From Dipylidium caninum (taxonomy: Eukaryota > Platyhelminthes > Cestoda > Cyclophyllidea > Dipylidiidae): a stretch of DNA of 64,000 nt. Position numbers and translations under genes: made by a program. The DNA lies in contig QEYB01000766.1 in NCBI GenBank assembly GCA_017562135.1, positions 744,001-808,000 on the forward strand, given 5' to 3'. The notes beneath the pieces are model-generated. The model did not search any database. It saw nothing but the letters and a program-made list of their open reading frames with translations, and had not been told where the DNA came from. Within the stretch, counting starts at the first letter, position 1. Each line of letters opens with the position of its first letter. Below are positions 28,901 through 39,305 of this stretch, piece after piece.

Positions 28901-31900
28901 CAGGTCGTATCAACAGCCACAACTAGAGCGACCATGACAAACGAGTAGAGAGAATGAAGGTTTTTGGTGAGTTAGGAATTCTGCTATTAAATCGTTTCCA
29001 GCCAGGAAATGGATTTTGAGTTAAAATAATGGAAATGGGGGGGGGCCAAATTCCAAAAAGAGTCTTGAGTCGACAGAAAAAAACGAGGTAAGAGAGGAGT
29101 TTTGAAGAAAGAAAGTGGCGAGTTTACTGCTCCACGAGGACCCCTTTGAATCCCCTGTAATCTTGCCTCCCTCTCACCACCGTGCAACCTCGGCTCATGA
29201 GAAGTTGTCACTACGACTAAACCATCTCATAACAGTTTCACAGTTTCTCTCCACTAACCTCGCCCACCGGTAATGGCAACTGTCCGTCTCGAGCTCCATA
29301 TGGCTACACGGCGACTTCGTTATGAGTCGGCTGACTTGATAAGGTGGAGCAAACTGGCGCTACAGATCCTCGTTGAGAATTCGTACAGCCTTTACTAAAA
29401 TCAGAGTGGAGTCGTGGTCATGAAGCTTTGCATAGATTCATGCTCCACCTAAAGTGCATGGGAAAATCACCCTCGTTAAAATAAACTAAGATTGCAAAGG
29501 GAAAGGTAAGTAAAGAGTTTCAAAACCCCAATGCTAAGTAATGCACCTCCTGACGAGAGTGAATGAGCAATAGGCATAGCGTACCATACTTCTCCAGAAA
29601 TAATGGCAACTGGACAATAAACTTAGGTCTTGTAACAATTCATGTTCCTTTTCAATGTACACAAGAATGAAACTGTTACCCTTGTGTGGCGGTAGTTATG
29701 CACCGAGAAGCAGGAGTTGCCATGAGAAAACCACCGGAAAAACAAGCAGTTAAGAGAAGCTTTCTACCCACCTGACAAAATTTCACCTCACAGGGATTTT
29801 GAGTTCACTTCGTCAACTTCGTACGAGCGTAGATTTGCATACCCATGTAAAGGCTACCTAATCCGTTTCTACCACTATTTCTGTGAGTGTCTTGTGTAAA
29901 AAATAATAAAACCCAAAAAAACACCACGGAGAGTGACAAACAAGTTAAGAAACCCGATTTCCAGAAAGACTGTTGAAATGGTTTGTTCGCACTTAGTGAT
30001 GCGACAAAAATGTACAATACGGTAAGCAAAGAAAAAATCATTTCTAACTTGAAAAAATGTTCAAATTCGACTAGTCGCCCACTCGGGGGAGAGGACTCGT
30101 ACTTTCCGAAAATACTGTAAATTCTGCATCAATCATTAGCCCGCAAGTTTAAAAGTTCTTTCATAGCAGGAACTATGCAGAAAGGCGTATCTTTAATCCC
30201 TTGTTAAACTGCAGCCAAATCTAGAGACTAAAAAACGACAGATTGGAAAAACCTCATGTCACTTCTGTTACAACCGGAACTTGGAGGTAAAAGGGAGGGT
30301 GACTCCAGTGAGTTGGTGCTTCCGACACGCAAATTATCCGCATACATGCGCGTAAAGTGGACAAGGTCTACACGTAGCAATAGTGAAAACCTACATCAGT
30401 GCGCGAGGGGCAAAGAATGACGGAGGAGCAGAGGAGAGAAAGTTCCTGGTCTTGCTCAGCGACGACCTTCAGGGAGCCGGCGGCGGTGAGGACGGTGGCG
30501 GGCAGCGAGGAGTGGTAGGCCGGGGAGGTGAGGTGTCCCATAACCTGCTTCACGAAGCCCACCAGACCCCGCGGTGCTGGCGACACGGTAACACGAATGT
30601 TGTCCTGTTGGAGGGGTGCATCAATAACAGTGTGATTGGACTTGTGCCAAACCCTTTAAAGCAAGACCATCTTGATGGTCGACTCAGTTTCTTCAAATTA
30701 ACATGAAAAAGCAAACAAAGTAAACCTAAAAGAAAGGCACGGTACACTTTTTTGATGAATAAACAAAAATATCCCGCTGCAGAAAATTTCAGAACTCGGC
30801 TAACGACGTAGTAATCCACATACGTTATGCGTCAATATAACTTTGAAGTGATACATATATTTAGTACTTTTGTGGGTTTGAAGAGATAAATCGAGTAACC
30901 ACTTTTTTTCAACGAGACACAAAAAACGACGATCCAAGTGGGGCTTGAAATTGTTAACAAAAACGCACCGGAAGTAGCCCACTAATAACATCGACGAAAT
31001 CGAACGAACTCGGTTGATGAATAACCAGCGCCTTTTAGAGGCGTTGAAACGACGCAAATCAGGTCAGTTGCAAACCTCCCAAGCAGAATTACACAACTTT
31101 AATGTCGTCCAACCGGCGGTTAACAATGAAGTAGAATATGGGAATTGGGTGGTTAACTAATAATATGGTCCGATTATCAGCGGGTGTACATTTTGACCAG
31201 GGCATTTGGAGCCAAGCAGTAAGTGGACCCTTTCAATGCCTGCGCCAGTGGCATGGAGCAACGGCGTGCTGGTCCCGATGATTAAAAAGTCACTTCCCGA
31301 TTTCCGATGTCCACCACAGACGGGCGAGAGGAAGTTGTCCGCAGGGCAACGCATTTACAGAGTGCAGTGTTGTGTTGACAAGAAAAGATACGGCCATAAT
31401 TAGATGACTGGGCAACTGTGTGCAACCAGTTCAGGCTGGGGGAAGGCGTGGGGCGTGGGGCGTGGGGGAAGGCCTGTAGGTATTTCAGACAGGGGAATAA
31501 TAAATTGATGTGGGCAAAAACGCAGCTCCCCTTTCAGTGGGAATTCGATGTATTTTAAAAGTCTGTTTACTGATACAAAAAACTCACACATCAGCAAGTC
31601 CGATATCCTGTCTGACGTTAATTGAGAAAATCTTCCGAATTCACATTTTTTAAGGTCGGAAAAATGCAGAGTGGAAGCACACATTTTAAGACGTTTACCC
31701 AACAAAGTCGACTTAAAATATCACTACACCAATGCTACCAACGTATCAAGCAAGATGCAAAGCATTGTTCCTTTTCAGTGTATCTCAGAAGGAGATATTT
31801 AAGAAAAAGAATCGTGCCTCAACAACAAATAGAAGCGTAACTTTCTGCGGGAAATAAACAAAAGGACAGAACTGGTATAACGCTTTTCTCCCCATTCACA

Positions 31901-34900
31901 ATACACACATCGTGGATAGTGAGAACAATTGTCCGTTTTGTAACTTTCGGCTGGCTTAGAAACACTTGTTTGATGTGTGGCGTTGTTTGTGCATCAATCA
32001 CAAAGCATGAAAGTGTTTGAGGAAGTAAACACTGTTGTAAATAACAGGCTCAGTTCAAGTCGGGGATTTGAGTGTTTTCTCGCTATTCACGAAAAATTTC
32101 ACAGCCCAAGACCCAAATTAATGCAGTGACAGTAGAGGCGGGTTTAATGGCTTGAATTAAAAATCCTTCGACGCCTAAACCTTCTCAAAACTACCATTTT
32201 CCGCAGGTCACAAGAGTTGAGGGAAGATTTTGACTGTAATTAATTAAAATTTCAATTTCTATTCCTTTGAATAATCGCGTTTATGCGTGTCTGTCTCTAA
32301 AATGTTTAGTAAATATCACGGCCGAGAGGAAGAGGGAGGTATGGTGTTTCTAAAGTCACAATTAGAGCGGCGAAGATCGCACTTGGGACATGTATTCATT
32401 CCTCAATTTTTCTTGCCAACAAGGTAAGTCTCAAAACTCTGGCTTCACAACAAAACATCTCGTGCATTATGCGAATTAAATGAGTAAGTCTGATTAGTGG
32501 AATGGAGTAAAAAAAGTGAGGCTAAGTGGAGAGAGTGATGCATGACCGGACAGTTTGGTGGCTAGCAAGGGAGCATGTGCGTGCGTGCGTGCGTAGGGTG
32601 AATTAGGCTTTAGAGAAGGCACTAAATTTTGCCAAAGGCTGAGGAGAGGATATCGCTGCAAGAAGACTATTTGCCAGGCTCCGAAGGAATTGGACGACTT
32701 ATCCACCCACTGGTTCTCACACGAGCTTAAAAATTGTTGCGCCACAGACATGCCTTTTGGAGAGTGAGAAAGAAATACGTTCCCCCCCCCTCCCCGATCC
32801 CCTTGTTATTAACTCAGGGTGTAGCGGTGGTAAGTGAAAAAAATTAAAGAAGCAGAAGGACTGCAAGTGAAAAACACTTACTGCCACTCAAACGGACGCG
32901 GAAGACACTCACTGCACAGGTAAGCAGCACTCTAATACAATGCCAATTGATTACGGACATCTTACCAAATGCCGCAGGCAGATAAAGGAACTTTTGTTAG
33001 GAGGGCCGGGGACGAGGTTCAAATAATAGACAAGCTCCATTCATCCTTTCTAGGCTGCCTATCTAACACCGTTAATTAACTGGAAAGCAGAAGAGAGGAC
33101 CAGTGAAATTGCACCAAAAGTTCGCCTAAGGAAAGCGGCAGTCAAGGCAGCACATGATATATGTTATAGACCAGTAAGACTAACGCATTTTGGACAAGAA
33201 AAGATAAGTTCCTTTGACAATTGTATAGTCCATAAAGCAACGGAAGGCAGAAATGAAGTTTGTGAACAGACAAAAGGAGAGAGGTATACGATACTGATAA
33301 AACACTGTCTAGATTGAACGAGTTATGCTGAGAGACTTCATGGGTCAGTTGGGACACCACCTCCAAGAAAAAAGTTAATGATTGTTATCTTAAATGACTT
33401 TCCCAATCGAAGGCACCTTCAAGGTAAGATCATGTTGAGACAAGGAATCGCTTCGAGTAAGCATAGGTTAAACAGAAATTATACCCAGACACAACCTTCT
33501 TCTGCCATGAGTTCTTGATCGTAAACAGTAAAAAAATTTCGTTTATTCGTTAGACTGTTAGCAAAATAATACTCCGTAGAAAAAAAATAGAAGACTAGTC
33601 ATTTTCTTTAAGATAAAGCTATTCAAGAAGCCTCATGGAGACGGAAACGGGTCATGATGAGCAGTGAGTTGCCTTATAAAAATCATGTACGTATAATGCA
33701 TTATAACTACTGGTACCAACTAGAATAACCAATTAGAATTGAAATACTACCGCATAGCATACGCAGTTGATTATGAAATGACAAATTGTTCAATCTAGTT
33801 AGGCCAATTAAGGATGATAGATTTAGATTTCAAGAAAAAGGACTTCAGTAATAAAATATTGCCAAGATTTTCATGTAAAATTTATGCTTTCTTTTATTGG
33901 TACAAAATGAGCCCAAAAAGTCAAAGCATCGTACGAGGTAACATGGGACAATAAGAATATACGGATCTAATCGCTCGTACAACCTTTAACTAACCAGGGG
34001 GAAAAGGTAAATACAAAGACGGGATTCGAGTAAGAAAGTAGGCCCACACACAAAATTTAGGAATCTTAGTCCTTCCATGAATGTGTTTAACTAGTCGTGC
34101 TCCAAAAAGGACAACAGTGCGAGTAGTGCATATTACATGCGACCAAAATTGGCAAAAAATTCGAGAGAATTGTCCGAAAAGCGAAGTCAAATTGAGAGTG
34201 AGACTAACAAACCCACCTCGTCGAGAGCGATTACGATGCGCGAGGCCAGAGGGACATCAAGACTGACTTCCATTCCACAGTCGGGGTTTTCGTATTCTGG
34301 TGACTGTAATGCCTGTGTCTTTGGCGCAACTAGATTATCCCTTGAAGTGGAGTATGAGGAAAGCCCGAAAAGAGCACCAAGCCATGATGTCTTCGGCGAT
34401 GTCTTCGATATCGCCTTCGGATGTGCTAGCTAAAACATACAACCACCATTGTTACTGAATACGTTTAGGTAAAATTTATTTTGGGCTGGCTAGTGAAAAG
34501 ACAAACTAACAACAGAAGATAAGCAAGGATGACATTCCTAACGTAGATTACAGGAATGCCTCAGAGAGAAGTAGGACCTGCAAGCTGTAGAAGCAGTGAA
34601 AACTTTTACAAAGATATAAAGGAAAACAAGCGAAAAAGCGGGCACCGTCAAGTGTAAAGTAAAATTCCTATGCTGGTAAAACTCGGTAAAATGACTTATT
34701 TGCCTTAGCATACAACACATGAAGTTATTATAACTCATTTCATTGATAATTCCTTCAAAAAAAAAAGGAAAGACGGTAACATTAAACCACGGGTTTCTTG
34801 TACGGCGCTTCCAACAGCAAAGTGAACGAAAAACAGTACCTTAAGAATTTCTGTAAACAGATGCGTAAATGAAGGCTTTGGAAAAATTTTAAGCCAAAGA

Positions 34901-36789
34901 ATGAATTACTCCTCTCAAATACATGAGAAAACATTTGACCGAGTTTACATAATTTGTCAAAATCTGTCTGGACTAACATAAATGGATTACCAGGATCAGT
35001 AGACTAACGAAACTGACTACAGGGCAAAAATTAAATAACCTCCACTATTGTCTATAACACCATTAAATAGAGCAAAAGGGCCTGCAACCACATTTGTCAA
35101 GTGACAAAAACCTATATCTCAAAGGCTCGTAATTAACTATACTGTAAGAGAAGAAAGTATTAAAGAAACATGGCATTTGAGGTGATTAAGTCACTAAGTC
35201 AACTAAAAGTTGCCTCCGTTCTTTAAGATCGAGAAAAGGAACCGAGCTAATACAATAACAAAGACCAGATACCAGTTACAGTACAGCAAACTTAGGCGAC
35301 CGTCATGAATTGAAATTACTCGAAAAAGAGGACCCCATTAATTAGTGCGACGATTCCTAAGAGAAGTGAATAGCCAAAAATTGATAACCTGCTGACACAT
35401 CCATTTAGAATCTAAGCTACGCGAAATAAAATCATTAAAAGATATACAGAATGGATGTGGTAACAAAGGATATAGGGTAATAATTTCACAAAATAAGTAG
35501 CATCCAAACACAGTTACTGCGATAATAAGACATACCCGATGTTTTTGGTACCAGCATCTTTTGCAACCAGGACAAACCGGCTTGACAAGGAGGGTTGCCT
35601 TTTTAGCACATGCTCTTCTGATAGGTTTCCGTTTCTTCTTAGCAATTTCTAGTTGTTCGGCCGTTGGTTGGGCGGGACAGAAAGCAGGAGCTCTGAGATA
35701 AGTCCAGGCAAGACGGAAAACAGCACCGAGGCGTTTGAAGAACTGTAGTGGTGAATAATACTCGTAGGTTATGTCGTTTGAACACAAAGGAGAAGTCACT
35801 AATCTAGGTCGGTGGTTAGCAGGACGAGTAACGGATGAAGAAAGACCACCGCCCCCATATTCTACATCGCGCCAGCAACTCCATTCGATTCCAGTCATTG
35901 CAAAGACTTCCTGTTTTGATGGGTCTGTCTGCTTGAAAATATACGTACATGTGTTCTTGTGATTACCTGAAAGTCTTGAATGTTACTCCCTTCAGCGGAA
36001 TTTCGTTTTAATGACCGGATATTCATAACATTCCTACGGTGAGATCTATTCTGTAACACTGGCATAATAGTCCGATAGCACCAACTAAAAATTAACGGTG
36101 TTAATAATAACCGTATACTTGATAATGTTATTGTCCTTTAGGACAATACTGCAAAAGTTATTGAAAACACCTAGGGGAAGCACATAAACAGGCGTGCTCC
36201 ACAGTTCCGTGGTCTATTATTGAGATAAAAAAATTCAACATACTAGGTAGTCTTCCCTGCGTAAGAGTCCAGTTAGGGTCTAGGAATAAAAGCAAAAAGT
36301 AATCAAGTGAAACGACTACCTTAGCAAAGAGGTTGTCATCTCCTGCGACAATAACCGCGTCTGTGCTTGTGGGATCCAACAGATCAGCATACTTGCGCGC
36401 TTCGTCGTCATCATCCAAGTACACCATTTGTACATCCAGACCACTGATCTGTAAAAGGGGCATCGCATTCTCGTCGAATTTGTCTAATATGCCTCTTTGT
36501 TGAGCAAATGGGTTAAGAAACACAGTGACTCGATGCAGCTTTTCACTAGCTTTAAGTTTTTCCATACCGAGATCCTTTAAATATAGTGAGAGAAAGCAAA
36601 TGCAAACTTTCAACTGAGAGCAAATACGATGACGCAAAAGATTTTCACTATTATAAAAGACAATTAAGAGAGATGTTACCACTACCTATATTTTTGCTTC
36701 ACATAGTAGCCTATGGTGAGCGACAAGCCGGTAACAAATATGGAAGTTTTGGGGTACTTTTTGACACGACGCACAACACCCCGAAGCAT
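13911..36789 (-). CDS. AGK: Acylglycerol kinase (AGK/MULK) homologue, nine exons, probable pseudokinase
   Basis: Exons in coding order: 36686-36789, 36608-36647, 36320-36574, 36171-36256, 35967-36045, 35536-35931, 34217-34429, 31190-31354, 13911-14030. Phases are compatible throughout and total 485 codons plus stop. Animal AGK is a mitochondrial lipid kinase that phosphorylates mono- and diacylglycerol and also belongs to the TIM22 import complex. Exon 1 starts at the first ATG and gives a short basic, then hydrophobic, N-terminus as in AGK. Exon 3 carries VTVFLNP and SGLDVQMVYLDDD. Exon 6 has the VFAMTG core, an extra loop and a Lys/Arg-rich segment. Exon 8 has DFLIIG, and exon 9 has IDNDSFEACPIEV, matching the family C-terminus. 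The usual GGDGT nucleotide motif reads AGDDNLF, so activity is doubtful. Exon 8 lacks a normal AG acceptor. The last intron is about 17 kb. Identification is firm; the boundaries of exons 4, 5 and 8 are less so. Confidence 0.82.
15238..15256. repeat. TG dinucleotide microsatellite
   Basis: About nine GT units within the AGK intron. A run of C follows at about 15391-15403. Confidence 0.85.
24236..24756. mobile_element. GC-rich island, possible inserted element
   Basis: About 500 bp of sharply more GC-rich, less purine-biased sequence sit inside AT-rich intron DNA. The edges look abrupt. A 90-codon minus-strand frame (24344-24616) crosses it but resembles no protein I recognise. I saw no clear terminal repeats, target-site duplication or tRNA-like box, so its class is unknown. 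It could also be a conserved regulatory or transcribed segment. The mobile-element label rests only on the composition break. Confidence 0.25.
28439..28926 (+). other. Compositionally odd plus-strand segment with two overlapping open frames
   Basis: Two overlapping frames of about 120 codons (28439-28798 and 28564-28926) lie where the purine bias of the surrounding intron fades and the plus strand becomes C-rich. The first frame opens with TTG, so no ATG start is implied. Neither product is recognised. The segment ends about 140 bp before a dispersed repeat arm at 29064, so both may belong to one decayed mobile element. Confidence 0.15.
29064..29342 (+). repeat. Dispersed inverted repeat, copy 1
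   Basis: Reads closely as the reverse complement of 40002-40201. Shared landmarks on this strand include GAGTCGACAGAAAAAAACGAGG at the left edge (with differences), CTCGGCTCATGAGAAGTTG, CTAACCTCGCCCACCGG and TGGCAACTGTCC. Compared with the other copy it carries about 80 extra bases near 29105-29183. Both copies continue into sequences that no longer match. This is most simply a diverged mobile-element family present at two sites about 10.8 kb apart in opposite orientation. Confidence 0.8.
30395..30604 (-). CDS. Candidate 210-nt exon inside the last AGK intron, product unrecognised
   Basis: On the minus strand a 70-codon open segment is bounded by an acceptor (CTCCAACAG) and a donor (GTAGGT), both in phase 0. 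It is far more GC-rich than the intron around it, with GC-rich third codon positions: the segment reads SPAPRGLVGFVKQVMG and continues LTSPAYHSSLPATVLTAAG. Because the flanking AGK exons also join in phase 0, it could be an in-frame cassette adding 70 residues between the exon 8 and exon 9 products. I cannot align it to AGK, so an exon of a nested gene is equally possible. Confidence 0.4.
32576..32594. repeat. GTGC tetranucleotide repeat
   Basis: Short run of GTGC units within an AGK intron. Confidence 0.75.
36575..36607 (-). other. 33-nt micro-intron of the AGK homologue
   Basis: On the minus strand this segment starts GTTTGC, has a pyrimidine-rich centre and ends TTTAAAG. Its length is a multiple of three and it contains no stop codon, so retention would insert eleven residues (VCICFLSLYLK) without shifting the frame. 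The flanking peptides, ENLLRHRICSQLK and DLGMEKLK, align to contiguous AGK sequence when it is removed, which supports splicing. Confidence 0.65.
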
Positions 36790-37167
36790 GGCTGACTACC
36801 ACTGAGCACTGGCGGTTAAAATAACCTCAGGCGTGCGCCAATCTCGGTAAATCAGCAAAACACATTCCGGGGTTTGGGAATCAAAATACATTTCCGGACA
36901 CACTGGCGCGTTCTGACGCTTAAGTTCATTAAGTGCAAGGCGCGGCGGAGGGAATATACGCTTTTTTGCACCACAGCTAGATTTTTAATATTTCATACGC
37001 ACCGTATAATTCTATATTTAGCCCAATACAAAACTTTCGGATATCCTATTTTCAGGTGTTACGAAGAATTGTAGACGTTAACTCGAATGGCCTAAGGTGA
37101 CTTTCACGCAGGGATATATAATGCTAATAGTTCGATAATCCGCGCGCTGGGCGGTTTCGGCGCGGGG
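36790..37167. promoter_or_regulatory. Shared intergenic region between divergent AGK and torsin genes
   Basis: Only about 380 bp separate the AGK start codon (36789, minus) from the first in-frame ATG of torsin (37168, plus), so promoters and 5' untranslated regions of both genes must lie here or overlap the first exons. The segment is richer in CG dinucleotides than the flanking introns (for example around 36901-36950 and 37138-37168). I see no clear TATA box. Co-regulation from a bidirectional promoter is an inference from the spacing. Confidence 0.55.
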
Positions 37168-39305
37168 ATGGGTGCCTTGGGTTTGCATGTGGGGATGGAT
37201 CAAGTATCCTGCGCGCTCATGCTTTTCGTGTTCGCTGCATCGACTGTGAGCTGTAACCCTTGGTCAAATGCGCTGGAACGCGGGAGATGCCTTTGGGGCG
37301 AATGTTGCGATAATGCCATCCACTTTGACCCGAAATGTACGCTCGAACTCAAAACGTATTTTTAGATTATTATGGGAATTTAACCGAGAAACTTTATGGC
37401 CAACACATTGCCATTGAACGAATGTATTATCATGTTAAGGTACCCATGTTTGACTCTTATCACTTCCCATAATGAACCTATATGTTTTCTCAAAATTCAT
37501 TTAATTACTTAACCGCTGATATTATACTTAGCGTAATTTACCGTGATCTAGGCTCATTTGGATGATCCAAGTCCCCGTCGAAGTCTGGTTTTTTCGCTTA
37601 ATGGGTTTACGGGTGTCGGTAAAAACTATGCAATCTCGATTTTGGCCTCAAGTCTGTACAGAAAAGGACAGGCGAGCAGATTTTATCATTTCTTCGATTC
37701 AACTATTGATTTCCTGTTTGATGACTCCATTGAGAATTACAAGGTTTGTATCATTCATTTTTCACTCATGTTGAAGTTAAGCCAATGCATTTGTTATAAC
37801 AGCGCTCCTTACTTTTTTCCTTCGTAACATCTTCAGGCCGACTTGTTCAATGAAATTCGTGATGGAATCCGCGCTTGCGAACGGTCTATGTTTGTTTTCG
37901 ATGAAGTTCACAAAATGCCTTCTGGGGTTTTGGATAGTCTTGTTCCCATCTTGGGTTTCACTGAATTCGTCGGAGGCCTGAATTACAGGAAGGCTATTTT
38001 TGTCTTCATTGGGTAAGGTTTGAATAGCAATAGAACGCTATTATATCATTTCATTTAGTTCCCTCTGATTTTTGTCTTCTGGAGTCTCCATCTTCGTCCT
38101 GACCTTGTATTTATAGAAACAATGGGGCTTCAAAAATCAACGAACATGTCCTCAAAATCCTCAATAGCGGTAAGCATCGTGCTTCCATTCAATACGGTGA
38201 TCTCCGTCCTATCCTCTCGATGTCAATCTACAATGAAAAAGGTTTGTGCTTTTGCTTTCCTACATTTTCCACGATTTATTTCTTTTCTTCCTTAGATTCT
38301 GCTTTTATTCCTTAAGACAGGCATCTTCACATGACCTGTATTATAAAAAAAACTGCAATATCAGTATCATTTCCTTGATGATCAAATTAATTTATGCACC
38401 ATTCAACATTTCTTGGTTAAGTTATTTTTCTACCACTTTCTTTCGAATGCCTTTACATCACATCTCATTTCGCTGATGCCTCATCGCCTGATCACCACGT
38501 TTTCCATCGTAGCGGAAACGACGCGGAAAGCAACGTAATGCTTATAATCGCTTTTAACAGGGTCTATTTACTTATAACAAGTGAATTATTTAGTATAGCT
38601 TGGTGTAATCCTATCACTTTTTAAAGTTTTTGCTTCTTTATGAAACTATCTTGGATTTTTATATCATTTGTATAGGGCGAGATAAATTTAACGTACTTTC
38701 TTGTGCTTGTAGAATCGTAAGAAATTATTAAAACTCACCAAAGCAACCAAATGCAGTGTACTTTTATAAGGCCCTAAAGTTGTGATTCACGGAAATCCAA
38801 CTCTTCTTGTGCCCATTTCCCTCCCATAAAAATAACTCCCTTCGGGTTGCTGCGTCAAACACTTTCATTTTTCCAACATTTTATCCAGTCTGTTATAGCT
38901 TTGGCCAAGACTACCAGGTTAATGTTAATATCTCAGACTGAATTTTTTGACTTATTGTGAGCCAGACGTATGTGGCGGATGGTATTTATTTTGTAGTCCT
39001 TTTTCCTTGTAGGCGTCTTTCAACACTCAAATCTGATAAGCCAACACGCATTGACCGCGATGGTGCCCTTCCTTCCCCTGCAGGAGGTGCATGTGCGAGC
39101 CTGCGTAAACGACTCCGCACGGCGGCTGGGCATAGAATTCACGGAGGCAATGGCCGACTTTGTGTTAAACGAATTGGACTGGGAGCCTGAGGGAACTCGT
39201 CTCTTCTCCACTTCAGGATGCAAGCTTGTCTACGACAAGGTTGGCTTCTACATTTTGCAACAGGGAATTAAATCCGATGCATATCCGGCTCATGGCGAAC
39301 TGTAA
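37168..39305 (+). CDS. Torsin-family AAA+ ATPase, six exons, complete
   Basis: Exons: 37168-37336, 37366-37439, 37552-37743, 37837-38012, 38117-38241, 39013-39305; phases match and total 342 residues. A second ATG at 37195 fits better because it directly precedes a hydrophobic signal sequence (ALMLFVFAAS) and gives 333 residues, about the length of human torsin-1A. Torsins are ATPases of the ER lumen and nuclear envelope activated by LAP1/LULL1. Counting from 37195: GECC cysteines and KLYGQHIA in the N-terminal part, Walker A GFTGVGKN at about 90-97 with the torsin-typical Asn after Lys, Walker B FVFDE near 155-159, and a C-terminal SGCK with the sensor-II Lys near 307. Key motifs look intact. 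Intron 1 is only 29 nt and intron 5 is 771 nt. It lies head to head with the AGK homologue. Confidence 0.92.
37337..37365 (+). other. 29-nt micro-intron of the torsin gene
   Basis: Starts GTACGC and ends TATTTTTAG. Reading through gives a stop codon (TAG at its 3' end). Removing it joins DPK to YYGNLTEKLYGQHIA in phase 1, restoring the conserved torsin GQH motif in frame. The sequence thus requires an intron here, and this length is near the lower limit for spliceosomal introns. Confidence 0.75.

Larger units (their letters stand above)
14031..31189 (-). other. Giant last intron of the AGK homologue
   Basis: About 17 kb separate the penultimate exon (donor after 31190, GTACAC on the minus strand) from the last exon (acceptor ending CTTCAG before 14030). 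The plus strand is conspicuously purine-rich, so the transcribed intron is pyrimidine-rich. It holds short simple repeats, homopolymer runs of G (about 17308-17320 and 19216-19229), a GC-rich island at 24236-24756, a repeat arm at 29064-29342 and a possible exon at 30395-30604. Long hydrophobic minus-strand frames, such as 22836-23486, follow from the T-rich strand and look like no family I know. An unseen nested gene remains possible. Confidence 0.6.
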
